Source of the DNA: Candidatus Saccharimonadota bacterium
GTDB taxonomy: Bacteria; Patescibacteriota; Saccharimonadia; Saccharimonadales; Saccharimonadaceae
Assembly: GCA_003246575.1 (NCBI GenBank)
Contig: QJZZ01000001.1
Location: 343,978-407,977, forward strand
Direction of reading: 5' to 3'
Length of the DNA stretch: 64,000 bases
Positions 34,991-42,632 of the stretch are shown here, piece after piece (positions within the stretch are counted from its first letter, which is position 1; every line of letters begins with the position of its first letter). The notes under the pieces were generated by a model. That model was not told the DNA's origin. It made no database searches and saw only the letters and a program-made list of their open reading frames with translations. A program made the translations under genes and the position numbers.

Positions 34991-35703
34991 GAGATTTTTT
35001 AGCTGAATATAAGAATCTACTGGTTGTCTTGGTGATTTTTGCCGTCGGATTCGGACTATTCGTTATGGCGGCGAATAAAGGATCTACGAGTGCGGCTGTT
35101 GACGACGATTACAAACGTATTAATTTCGACAGTCCTATGGTCAAGGGAAGTGCCGATGCCTCTGTGCAGTTGATTCAGTATTCTGATTTTCTGTGCCCGT
35201 CATGTACTGTGGTGAGCACCCAGGTTATGCCGACCATTGAGCAAAAATATATCGATACAGGCAAGGTCGCGTTTGAGTTTCGGCCAATGGCATTCGTTGC
35301 GAGTTCTGCCGTCACGAACTATGCGTCGACTATGGCCGCCGAGGGGGCGTATTGTGCGGCGGATCAAGGTAAGTTTTGGCAGTACCACGACGAAGTCTAC
35401 GCCTATACATTTGAGAAAATTATGAGTAGCTCCATTAATCCGCAGTACATAGCGACAAGTACTGAGGTGCTGACGAATGATATCGTGAAGACGCTTGCGT
35501 CGAGCGCGGGACTAGAGTCGGGGGTGTTTGACGGATGTCTCGATGATAATTCGCATACGACCGACGTTGTGGATGGCAACGAGACGGCAAATAGCAACGG
35601 CATAACGAGTGCACCTACAGTTCTGCTGAACGGTACAGACGTTTCCTCATCCGCAACGAACCTGACGGCGCTTGAGGTGTTGATTGAGGCGCAGCTCAAA
35701 TGA
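34987..35703 (+). CDS. Membrane-anchored DsbA-like thiol oxidoreductase
   Basis: 238 residues. One N-terminal membrane anchor (about 10-30) and a DsbA/thioredoxin_4 domain outside. The active site CPSC is in YSDFLCPSCTVV near residue 75; the cis-Pro is in ITSAPTVLLNG near 210. Four further cysteines or hydrophobic helices lie in between (YCAADQGKFWQYHDEVYAYT is the classic helical insertion). Likely forms disulfides in exported proteins. The partner that reoxidises it may be the next gene, whose start overlaps by 4 nt. Confidence 0.93.
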   Translation: MRDFLAEYKNLLVVLVIFAVGFGLFVMAANKGSTSAAVDDDYKRINFDSPMVKGSADASVQLIQYSDFLCPSCTVVSTQVMPTIEQKYIDTGKVAFEFRPMAFVASSAVTNYASTMAAEGAYCAADQGKFWQYHDEVYAYTFEKIMSSSINPQYIATSTEVLTNDIVKTLASSAGLESGVFDGCLDDNSHTTDVVDGNETANSNGITSAPTVLLNGTDVSSSATNLTALEVLIEAQLK

Positions 35704-36284
35704 CGACGAAGGTGCGATTGGCGCTGGTGAAGGCAAAACTCAAGCTGTCATCAAAAACGACAGTGTGGATCTTTCGTCAGTGGCGCTACAGTGGCTTGGC
35801 CGTCATTGCAGCAATCGGATTCTTCGAGCTGATTTATTGGCTATTCAACTACCAACTCATCTCGCTCCTCTTTTTCAGTCCGGCAATTGATATCGGCACG
35901 AAAATCAACGTGTTTCTGTCACCGCTCACCAGTGCATCGAACGCCAATGGGATGATAGCAACGGTTGAAATGTGGTTGGTTGCGCTGGTCCAGGGCATCA
36001 ATATTGCGTTACTGACTTACGTGGTTCGCCACCAACGAAAAGTTAGCGCGGGCGCCCTGGGAGGGAGTTCATTTGTTGGTATTCTAGCACTCATCGGGCT
36101 GGGTTGTCCGTCATGTGGTACGTCACTTATTACGCCGGTTGTGACGATCTTTGCTTCGGGCTCTGCTGCTGTGGTATCGGAGTCAATCAATGCCATCGTA
36201 TTGCCGCTCGCTATCATGATTGGGCTCTACGGTATGTATTCACTTGGTATCCAGGCGGCGAATGCCCGCGCCGCCTCTCGTTGA
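35700..36284 (+). CDS. Polytopic membrane protein with a CPSC motif, candidate DsbA partner
   Basis: 194 residues with about four or five membrane helices (centred near 35, 60, 85-105, 130 and 165). After a Gly-rich stretch, GILALIGLGCPSCGTSLITP places a CxxC at a helix end near residue 138. I do not recognise it as DsbB or VKOR, which have different Cys arrangements. Co-translation with a DsbA-like gene (4-nt overlap) suggests a membrane redox or metal-handling role. No canonical quinone-binding motif is seen. Confidence 0.72.
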   Translation: MTTKVRLALVKAKLKLSSKTTVWIFRQWRYSGLAVIAAIGFFELIYWLFNYQLISLLFFSPAIDIGTKINVFLSPLTSASNANGMIATVEMWLVALVQGINIALLTYVVRHQRKVSAGALGGSSFVGILALIGLGCPSCGTSLITPVVTIFASGSAAVVSESINAIVLPLAIMIGLYGMYSLGIQAANARAASR

Positions 36285-36326
36285 GACTTGCGGTAATTTC
36301 ACAGGTAGTTTTAAGGATTGATAGAC

Positions 36327-36332
36327 TATACT
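36327..36332 (+). promoter_or_regulatory. -10 box TATACT for the ferric-reductase-like gene
   Basis: TATACT 7 nt before the ATG at 36340; leaderless configuration. Confidence 0.7.
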
Positions 36333-36339
36333 TCGGCCA

Positions 36340-37638
36340 ATGAACGAACAAACAAAACGATATTTTTTGTACAGCGTTATGGCTGTCACATTGCTTCCGG
36401 CATTTTTTATAGTCAATCAACCATTCACGAACACGGTCGCTCAGTGGACCCTGTGGGGATCGGCGGTCGCTGGCTATATCGGCGTCGTCTTTATGCTGTG
36501 GATGTATGCGCTCGGAACTCGGGCCGCCAGTGCACTATTTTTTGTTGACCAGGCAAGCGTACTCAGGGCACACAGTTGGCTCGGAAAATACGGTACGCTG
36601 CTGATTTTTCTTCACCCAATTTTGATCACGATTAGTTACAGCGAGAGTGTTTTGTATAGCTTTCTGCCGCTGCTTTCGACTGAATTCGAAACACATGTGA
36701 CGCTCGGTCGCATCGCATTTTTGGCGCTCTTGATCATATGGGTGACGTCTGCTTTGACGCGTGGTAAATTGTCATACCGCGCGTGGAAATATGTCCACTT
36801 CCTTTCGTATGCAGCCGTGCCATTCGCTCTTCTTCATATACCCGACACTGGTTCGAGTTATGCGACTGAAATTGCTGCTCGATTGTATTTCTTCATGATT
36901 GTACTTGGCTTTTTGTTCTTCGGTCTTCTGAAGGCACGGGATATTCTCGCGTTCAATAAACATCGATATCGGGTGATGCGTAACGTTGAAGTTACACCCG
37001 GTGTATTTTTGCTCGATCTTGCACCGCTCGGCGATCCGATCGTGCCGATGCCTGGACAGTATATTTTTCTCAAACATGATTTTTTGAGCGAAGAACACCC
37101 GTTTTCGGTAACGCAGTATGATGAGTCTGATGGAACACTGACAGTGACGTATAAAGTCTTCGGAAGATACACCGAGCAGCTTCGGCGCGTCGTGAATGGA
37201 GCGGCTGTGTATGCAATGGGACCATTTGGTGAATTTACGAGCAAACTCGATGAGATGCCGGCGACTCCTGCGGTGTACATCGCCGGCGGTATCGGCATCA
37301 CACCATTTATCGAACGCATTATGTCCGAAGGAGAGGAGCGTGAGCAGTGGTTGTTCTACGCGAGCAAAAGTCCAGACAACGCGACATACTCGCGACAGCT
37401 ACAGTCTGCACTGAATGGCAAGATGGTTTCGTTATACAGCGAAGGTATCGACATCCATACTACGCAGTCCGAGCGCGGGCGTATTACTGCGGCGACATTT
37501 ACAAAGTATCTCGGTGACGTTCAGCGCTATGACTACTTTGTTTGTGGGCCTGTCGGTATGATGGACGCTGTTGACGCTGAGCTGACGAGTCTTGGCGTCA
37601 GCGGGCACAAAATACACAAAGAAGAATTTAGTTTCTAG
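36340..37638 (+). CDS. Ferric-reductase-like transmembrane flavoprotein (FRE/NOX fold)
   Basis: 432 residues. The first ~210 form six or seven membrane helices with paired His for two b hemes: one pair in HSWLGKYGTLLIFLHP, the other in VHFLSYAAVPFALLH. A cytosolic FAD domain follows (PMPGQYIFLKHD and EHPFSVTQ) and an NAD(P) domain (VYIAGGIGITPFIERI; CGPVGMMDAV near the end). It should move electrons from NAD(P)H across the membrane to an outside acceptor: iron, O2 or the flavinylated protein encoded convergently. Its stop overlaps the end of apbE. Confidence 0.9.
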   Translation: MNEQTKRYFLYSVMAVTLLPAFFIVNQPFTNTVAQWTLWGSAVAGYIGVVFMLWMYALGTRAASALFFVDQASVLRAHSWLGKYGTLLIFLHPILITISYSESVLYSFLPLLSTEFETHVTLGRIAFLALLIIWVTSALTRGKLSYRAWKYVHFLSYAAVPFALLHIPDTGSSYATEIAARLYFFMIVLGFLFFGLLKARDILAFNKHRYRVMRNVEVTPGVFLLDLAPLGDPIVPMPGQYIFLKHDFLSEEHPFSVTQYDESDGTLTVTYKVFGRYTEQLRRVVNGAAVYAMGPFGEFTSKLDEMPATPAVYIAGGIGITPFIERIMSEGEEREQWLFYASKSPDNATYSRQLQSALNGKMVSLYSEGIDIHTTQSERGRITAATFTKYLGDVQRYDYFVCGPVGMMDAVDAELTSLGVSGHKIHKEEFSF

Positions 37639-38450
37639 ACTATTTTTACGGTGAGATTGTAGCGATCGATAAGCTGTGTTACGCGGTCTGGTCGAACAAA
37701 GATTGCCGTCGCACAGGCATCGGCAATACGCGCGGATGCTGCCTGAACGAAAACACCCGAAGGAATATCGGTTGGAGTATTACGCGCTGATACGATATGC
37801 TGCCGATCGACATCTCCGTCTGACCATGTACGCTTCCCTTGGCTACTGGCTGCGAAGCCGCCTAGAATTTTGACTGTGCCGATCGACTGAGTCGGCTCAC
37901 GGGGATCTTCGAGAGCGATAGTCACCGGTTCATCTGCAGCAATGTACATATCGCCGCCGCCATTGATAACAAATGACTCAACGTCGTGTGACACAAACAG
38001 CGTGGCGATCGCGTCGATGAGCCAGCCTTTGCCAAGGCCGCCAATATCGATGATTGCACCAGCTGGAATCGTTATTTTCGACCGAGAGATGTGTGTTCTA
38101 CTCCAAAACGCCTGTCCTGTAATCGTGCTGGCATGCGTGCGAGACCCATATCCCTGTGCGTGGAGAATGCCACCAACCGAAACGTCGAAGCCGCCATCGC
38201 TGAGTTCGTACAATTCCTTCGAGAAGCTCAACATGTCCACTAGCTCTGGGGGCGGTGAATGGAGGACTCCGGTCCTTGCGAGATCGATGATGAGCGAGTC
38301 CTCACGAAATCGTGAGTAGAGTCGGTCAAAACGGTCTACTTCCGCGATAACTGCGACTTGCAGATCGCTTGGTATTGGATGGGATAACGATTCGCACCAC
38401 CAGTGTGTGCCAATACCGTCAAACTCGTAGAGTGTACTAGACTGCAGCAT
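37635..38450 (-). CDS. apbE: FAD:protein FMN transferase (ApbE)
   Basis: 271 residues from the ATG at 38450. ApbE attaches FMN to a Thr or Ser in target proteins. Motifs: FDRLYSRFREDSLI, FDVSVGGILHAQGYG, IDIGGLGKGWLIDA and SFVINGGGDMYIA, all ApbE-typical. The C-terminal Asp in ARIADACATAIFV matches the Mg-binding region. A signal peptide is not apparent in this start; a longer in-frame N-terminus exists but lies inside the upstream gene. Its target is very likely the upstream FMN-binding protein, which it overlaps by 14 nt. Confidence 0.92.
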   Translation of the reverse strand: MLQSSTLYEFDGIGTHWWCESLSHPIPSDLQVAVIAEVDRFDRLYSRFREDSLIIDLARTGVLHSPPPELVDMLSFSKELYELSDGGFDVSVGGILHAQGYGSRTHASTITGQAFWSRTHISRSKITIPAGAIIDIGGLGKGWLIDAIATLFVSHDVESFVINGGGDMYIAADEPVTIALEDPREPTQSIGTVKILGGFAASSQGKRTWSDGDVDRQHIVSARNTPTDIPSGVFVQAASARIADACATAIFVRPDRVTQLIDRYNLTVKIV

Positions 38451-38910
38451 CAGTTCTGATTTGATCGAGGACGTCAGTGAATGCTTGGGTCGTGAGCGAG
38501 GCGCCGCCAATTCGGCTTGGCGAATAGCTGTCGAGCGACTGGCCGTTGGCGCTGCTGTCGAGATATGACTTGAAGCTATCGATGTACATACCCGATTCGC
38601 GGTCGCTATATTGATCACTTGTCGAGACTGCGGTGATGATGTTATTTTTGATGGTCACAGTTGCTGAGATCGAGTTTGTTCCGTGGGGGACATAATAGCT
38701 CGATGATGCCGAATATGTTCCGTCGGTATACGTGGTTGATGATGTTGAGGCGATTGTATTGCTGGATGAAGCTGATTGAACGGAGTTCGTTGTGACGGTG
38801 CTCGATGACGCCGATTCGTTACTTGAGAATACTTTGACGCCGACCACGCCAGCCGAAGCGATGATCGCGATTGTTCCGATGCCGAGAAACAGAGAGTCTT
38901 TTGTTGTCAT
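38437..38910 (-). CDS. FMN-binding-domain protein with flavinylation motif, membrane-anchored
   Basis: 157 residues. One N-terminal membrane helix or signal (about 8-27), a Ser/Thr-rich linker (about 30-60), then an FMN_bind domain: YTDGTYSASSSYY, the strand TVTIKNNIITAV, and SRIGGASLTTQAF, matching the (S/D)G-A-T/S-x-T flavinylation motif in which the final Thr carries FMN. It would be an extracytosolic one-electron carrier. The ApbE gene follows in the same operon. Confidence 0.9.
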   Translation of the reverse strand: MTTKDSLFLGIGTIAIIASAGVVGVKVFSSNESASSSTVTTNSVQSASSSNTIASTSSTTYTDGTYSASSSYYVPHGTNSISATVTIKNNIITAVSTSDQYSDRESGMYIDSFKSYLDSSANGQSLDSYSPSRIGGASLTTQAFTDVLDQIRTDAAV

Positions 38911-38916
38911 GGACTA

Positions 38917-38922
38917 ATCATA
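38917..38922 (-). promoter_or_regulatory. -10 box TATGAT for the FMN-binding protein and apbE
   Basis: Reverse-strand TATGAT 6 nt before the ATG; leaderless configuration. Confidence 0.6.
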
Positions 38923-39017
38923 GGTACAAAAACTGATAATAACCTTAAAATAATTTCTATCCTAGGTATGATGCACTCTATGAACGGAGCAGCTCATTTC
39001 CTAGCGGGCCTACGTGC

Positions 39018-39023
39018 TATAGT
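39018..39023 (+). promoter_or_regulatory. -10 box TATAGT (extended TGC) for the ABC-2 operon
   Basis: TGCTATAGT 6 nt before the ATG at 39030; leaderless configuration. Confidence 0.65.
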
Positions 39024-39029
39024 GAGTAT

Positions 39030-39740
39030 ATGGATGCACTATCTGCACGAGATGTTACAGTAACAAAAGACAAAAAGACGATACTGGAAAAGCTGAATCT
39101 CAGCGTGAAACGAGGATCGGTGACGGGACTTGTTGGCCCGAGCGGGAGTGGTAAGACGACATTGATGCGTTCTATTGTCGGCGTACAAAAAACAGCGAGC
39201 GGATCGCTTGAGGTTCTCGGAGCGCCTGCCGGGTCACCCTCTCTGCGCTCGCGCATCGGCTACGTGACACAGGACTCAGCGGTCTACGATGACATCACTG
39301 TCGAAGAAAACCTGACATATTTCGGATCATTGGTCGGCGCGAGCAGGTCGTCGATTGATGGTGTACTGGCTGACGTTGACCTCGTGCCTCAGCGCAAACA
39401 AATGGTGTCGAGCTTGAGTGGCGGGCAGCGCGCACGAGTAAACCTGGCTGTGGCACTTCTCGGTGAGCCTGAACTGCTGGTGCTCGATGAGCCAACAGTC
39501 GGTCTTGATCCGATTCTGCGCAACAATCTATGGGATATGTTTATGCGTCTCGCAAAAAACGGCAAGACACTACTTGTGTCGAGTCACGTCATGGACGAGG
39601 CAGAGCGGTGCGAGCAGCTGATTTTGCTGCGAGATGGTGAGGTTCTCTGGAACGATACGAAGCAGAAACTCCTGTCGCACACCCATGCAACGAATGTTGG
39701 CGATGCGTTTGTGAAAGCCATAGAGGAGGCAGAGGTATGA
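39030..39740 (+). CDS. ABC transporter ATPase (ABC-2 type)
   Basis: 236 residues. Walker A is GLVGPSGSGKTTLMRS, Q-loop YVTQDSAVYDDI, signature LSGGQRARVNLAV, Walker B LLVLDEPTVGLDP, switch His LLVSSHVMDEAE. Of the class that drives ABC-2 exporters (drugs, glycolipids, antibiotics). Its stop overlaps the permease gene start. Substrate not predictable. Confidence 0.95.
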   Translation: MDALSARDVTVTKDKKTILEKLNLSVKRGSVTGLVGPSGSGKTTLMRSIVGVQKTASGSLEVLGAPAGSPSLRSRIGYVTQDSAVYDDITVEENLTYFGSLVGASRSSIDGVLADVDLVPQRKQMVSSLSGGQRARVNLAVALLGEPELLVLDEPTVGLDPILRNNLWDMFMRLAKNGKTLLVSSHVMDEAERCEQLILLRDGEVLWNDTKQKLLSHTHATNVGDAFVKAIEEAEV

Positions 39741-40492
39741 TGAAAAAGACCGCCTATCACGCACGAGTGACGCTCGCGACGACACGTCGTGTTTTGTCGC
39801 AGTTGAGGCACGATCATCGCACGGTCGCGCTCATTTTCCTCGTGCCCGTCTTACTGCTGAGCTTGTTACGATGGATGTATCAAGAGAATGACATGGTATT
39901 TAATGCAATTGCGCCGGCGCTACTCGGTATTTTTCCGTTTGTTATCATGTTTTTGATCACGAGTATCACAACGCTTCGCGAGCGATCGGGCGGAACCCTC
40001 GAGCGCCTGATGGCCTCGCCACTGGGTAAACTTGATTTCATCATCGGCTATTTGATTGCGTTTGGTCTGCTCGCCATGGTCCAGGCGGGTCTCGCGAGTG
40101 CGCTGGTAATCTATGGCCTTGATCTGACGATCCAGGGCCCCGAATGGTATTTGTATGTGATGGCAATTCTGGACGCACTCTTAGGGACGGCACTCGGACT
40201 ATTTGTCAGCGCCTTCGCAAAGACCGAGTTTCAAGCAGTGCAGTTCATGCCGGCACTTATCTTCCCACAGTTTCTTATCTGCGGAATCTTGATGCCGCTC
40301 GATCAAATGCCAGCGCTTCTTGAGGCGATTGCCTACTGGTTGCCGCTTACCTATGCCGTTGACGCGTTGCAGGCGGTCGCGCAGAATGTCGACATCACGT
40401 CTGACATGACACGCGACATCTGGACGGTGGCCGCATTCGTCGTCGGTGCCGTCGTTCTCGGAGCCTTGTCGCTCCGACGACAAACCGCCTAG
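39737..40492 (+). CDS. ABC-2 type transporter permease
   Basis: 251 residues with six membrane helices. The amphipathic ABC-2 motif TLRERSGGTLERLMASPLGK near residue 85 and a long final helix pair are typical. QFMPALIFPQFLICGILMP is the characteristic fifth-helix region. It forms the channel for the ATPase encoded just upstream. Four-nucleotide overlap with that gene. Confidence 0.94.
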   Translation: MMKKTAYHARVTLATTRRVLSQLRHDHRTVALIFLVPVLLLSLLRWMYQENDMVFNAIAPALLGIFPFVIMFLITSITTLRERSGGTLERLMASPLGKLDFIIGYLIAFGLLAMVQAGLASALVIYGLDLTIQGPEWYLYVMAILDALLGTALGLFVSAFAKTEFQAVQFMPALIFPQFLICGILMPLDQMPALLEAIAYWLPLTYAVDALQAVAQNVDITSDMTRDIWTVAAFVVGAVVLGALSLRRQTA

Positions 40493-40517
40493 GTTTTTTA
40501 TCGAGAATATGCTATGC

Positions 40518-40523
40518 TATACC
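40518..40523 (+). promoter_or_regulatory. -10 box TATACC (extended TGC) upstream of the RRM gene
   Basis: TGCTATACC with a leader of about 100 nt before the RRM start, long for this genome; AAAGGA lies near 40615. Such a leader could be temperature-responsive, as for cold-shock genes; this is speculation. Confidence 0.45.
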
Positions 40524-40631
40524 ACAGCAAGTGGTTGTATTACCTCTCGTTGCCATATTCGTACCAGAATGTATGTCGCGAGCAGAAAGACGAACGCGAG
40601 CAGACATTACTAAAGAAAGGAACAAATTGTA

Positions 40632-40946
40632 ATGGCAATGAAACTATTTATCGGCAGCCTCGCCTACAGCACGACTGACCAAGAGCTCGAAGAATTCTTC
40701 GCAACTCAAGGTACCGTCGTTAGCGCCGTTGTCATCAAGGACCGCGAAACTGGCCGCTCAAAGGGCTTCGGTTTTGTTGAGTTCGAAGATGTCAAGGAAG
40801 GCCAGAACGCCATCAAAGAGCTCGACGGCAAAGAACTTGGTGGTCGCCAGATCGCTGTCAGCGAAGCACGCCCACGCGAAGATCGCCCACGTCGCGACTT
40901 CGGTGGCAACAATGGTGGCGGTAGTTTCCGCCGCAGCAGCTACTAA
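40632..40946 (+). CDS. Small RRM RNA-binding protein
   Basis: 104 residues: one RRM domain (RNP2 LFIGSL near residue 5 and RNP1 KGFGFVEF near 43) plus a Gly/Arg-rich tail (RRDFGGNNGGGSFRRSSY). Bacterial RRM proteins of this size (Rbp type) are often cold-induced. The tail should bind RNA weakly. Start at 40632; ATG at 40638 is also possible. A terminator follows. Confidence 0.93.
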   Translation: MAMKLFIGSLAYSTTDQELEEFFATQGTVVSAVVIKDRETGRSKGFGFVEFEDVKEGQNAIKELDGKELGGRQIAVSEARPREDRPRRDFGGNNGGGSFRRSSY

Positions 40947-40965
40947 TTGTAGCCTGTCTCGAACT

Positions 40966-40994
40966 ATATCCCCGGTGTAATACCGGGGATATTT
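40966..40994 (+). terminator. Intrinsic terminator after the RRM gene
   Basis: An 11-bp stem ATATCCCCGGT/ACCGGGGATAT with a 5-nt loop and a short T-run. The uvrC -10 box begins 5 nt after it. Confidence 0.82.
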
Positions 40995-40998
40995 CGTA

Positions 40999-41004
40999 TA
41001 TAAT
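40999..41004 (+). promoter_or_regulatory. -10 box TATAAT for uvrC
   Basis: TATAAT 9 nt before the ATG at 41014; leaderless configuration. Confidence 0.75.
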
Positions 41005-41013
41005 GAAAGTTAT

Positions 41014-42570
41014 ATGAACGCAAGACTCGAAGCCAAGCTCAAGACACTCCCGCGCAGCCCGGGCGTGTATTTTCACAAATCTGCGAGCGGTGAGATTATC
41101 TATGTGGGCAAAGCTGCGGTGCTCAAGAACCGCGTTCGGCAATATTTCCAGGATTCACGCGGGCGCGACAACAAGACTCAGGCGCTTGTCGCGGAAATCG
41201 TCGATACTGACTGGACGGAAACAGAGACTGAAATTGATGCGCTCTTCCTCGAAAGCGAAATGGTCAAGCGGTATATGCCGCGCTATAACGTACTCCTAAG
41301 GGACGACAAAAGTCAGCTATTCGTGCGCATCGATATGAAAAATGAGTGGCCAACGGTGACATTTACGCGCAATCCGGGCGGAGACGGTGCGGAGTATATT
41401 GGGCCGTTTTATAACGGCTTTGAGCTCAAAAAAGCCCTGCGGTACCTCAGGCGTGTTTTCCCGTATTTCGTGCGCGAACCTTCGCCGCGCGATAGCCAGC
41501 TCGAGGCGCAGATTGGTCTCAACCCAGATATGCACCAGGGAAGCGAGGCCTACAAACAGAATCTCCGTAAGCTTATCAGTTACGTCAAGGGTAATCGCAA
41601 AGCGCTGACGCGTGAGCTTGAGGCAGAAATGAAACAGGCGGCGACCGAGCAACGGTTCGAAGATGCCGCACGCCTGCGTAATCGTTTACGCGCCATGAAC
41701 GAGCTATCGCGTCGTATTATGTTCGGTGATCAGGAGTTTCTGGATATCTCAAAAGACAAAGCTCTCACTGACCTAGCTGCCATACTTGGTCTGCAGTCAA
41801 CACTCAAGCGCATTGAGGGGTATGATATATCGCATCATGGTGGACGCGATGTCGTGGCAAGCATGGTGGTATTTACAAATGGCGTCAGTGATCGAAGTGA
41901 ATATCGCAAGTTCAAGATGTCGCGTCAGATCAATGATGACACTGGCAATATCCACGAAACGGTACTGCGCAGGCTAGGGCCAAAAAATCTTAGCTCATGG
42001 GGAACACCTGACCTCCTCCTGGTAGATGGAGGTAAGGGCCAGCTTGCGGCGGCAATTCAGGCACAGACGGAGCGCGCTACGCAGATTCCAGTAATCTCAA
42101 TCGCCAAGCGCAACGAAGAAATCATCGTGTCAAAAACGGGGTCAAATATTGCGATTGAAGCAGTCCAGTCATTGCGAGATTCGCTACCCGATGGTGTCGC
42201 AGTCCGTGAAGAGGGCGAGTATTTTATGATCAACTTGCACGTCGGACGCGTTAATGCGGGTAGCCACAGCAAAAACTTGCGTGGTGGTGTGACGCTGAGT
42301 CCTTTTGAGGATGTCGTTCGCCTGTTCCAGCGTCTTCGCGATGAATCGCACCGTTTCGCCATCAGCTACCATTCGACACTGAAGCGTACCGCCCAGACGA
42401 GCGGAACGCTCGATGTAATTCCTGGCATCGGTCCGAAGACGCGCCAAAAATTGCTCAGAACATTCGGTAGTGTCAGTGGCGTGAAAAAAGCGCATCGTGA
42501 TGAACTCGTCGCCTGTGTTGGTGAAAGCCGTGCGCAGGCACTCCTCGATTCTTTGAGTGACACACAATAA
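41014..42570 (+). CDS. uvrC: Excinuclease ABC subunit C (UvrC), compact
   Basis: 518 residues against about 600 in typical UvrC. N-terminal GIY-YIG nuclease: SPGVYFHKSASGEIIYVGKA and VRQYF. UVR motif near 205 (QRFEDAARLRNRLRAMNEL). RNase-H-like C-nuclease: RIEGYDISHHGGRDVVASMV with the first Asp, LLLVDGGKGQLAAA with the second. HhH pair at the end (LDVIPGIGPKTRQKLLRTFG). The cysteine-rich central region seen in longer UvrC is reduced. Cuts both sides of DNA damage with UvrA (at 21 kb) and UvrB (not in window). Confidence 0.96.
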   Translation: MNARLEAKLKTLPRSPGVYFHKSASGEIIYVGKAAVLKNRVRQYFQDSRGRDNKTQALVAEIVDTDWTETETEIDALFLESEMVKRYMPRYNVLLRDDKSQLFVRIDMKNEWPTVTFTRNPGGDGAEYIGPFYNGFELKKALRYLRRVFPYFVREPSPRDSQLEAQIGLNPDMHQGSEAYKQNLRKLISYVKGNRKALTRELEAEMKQAATEQRFEDAARLRNRLRAMNELSRRIMFGDQEFLDISKDKALTDLAAILGLQSTLKRIEGYDISHHGGRDVVASMVVFTNGVSDRSEYRKFKMSRQINDDTGNIHETVLRRLGPKNLSSWGTPDLLLVDGGKGQLAAAIQAQTERATQIPVISIAKRNEEIIVSKTGSNIAIEAVQSLRDSLPDGVAVREEGEYFMINLHVGRVNAGSHSKNLRGGVTLSPFEDVVRLFQRLRDESHRFAISYHSTLKRTAQTSGTLDVIPGIGPKTRQKLLRTFGSVSGVKKAHRDELVACVGESRAQALLDSLSDTQ

Positions 42571-42575
42571 GAACT

Positions 42576-42598
42576 CTATCTTGCGCTGCGTAAGATAG
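42576..42598 (+). terminator. Hairpin after uvrC
   Basis: CTATCTT/AAGATAG stem (42576-42582 with 42592-42598), no T-run; termination uncertain. Confidence 0.45.
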
Positions 42599-42618
42599 GT
42601 AAGCCAGTGTCTCAGTAG

Positions 42619-42624
42619 TATACT
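42619..42624 (+). promoter_or_regulatory. -10 box TATACT for the Xaa-Pro peptidase gene
   Basis: TATACT 8 nt before the ATG at 42633; leaderless configuration. Confidence 0.7.
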
Positions 42625-42632
42625 AAAGCTAT

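Noticed and set aside
37635-38618. Longer ApbE starting near 38618
   Set aside because: The extra 56 residues lie inside the FMN-binding gene; the ATG at 38450 gives a normal domain start.
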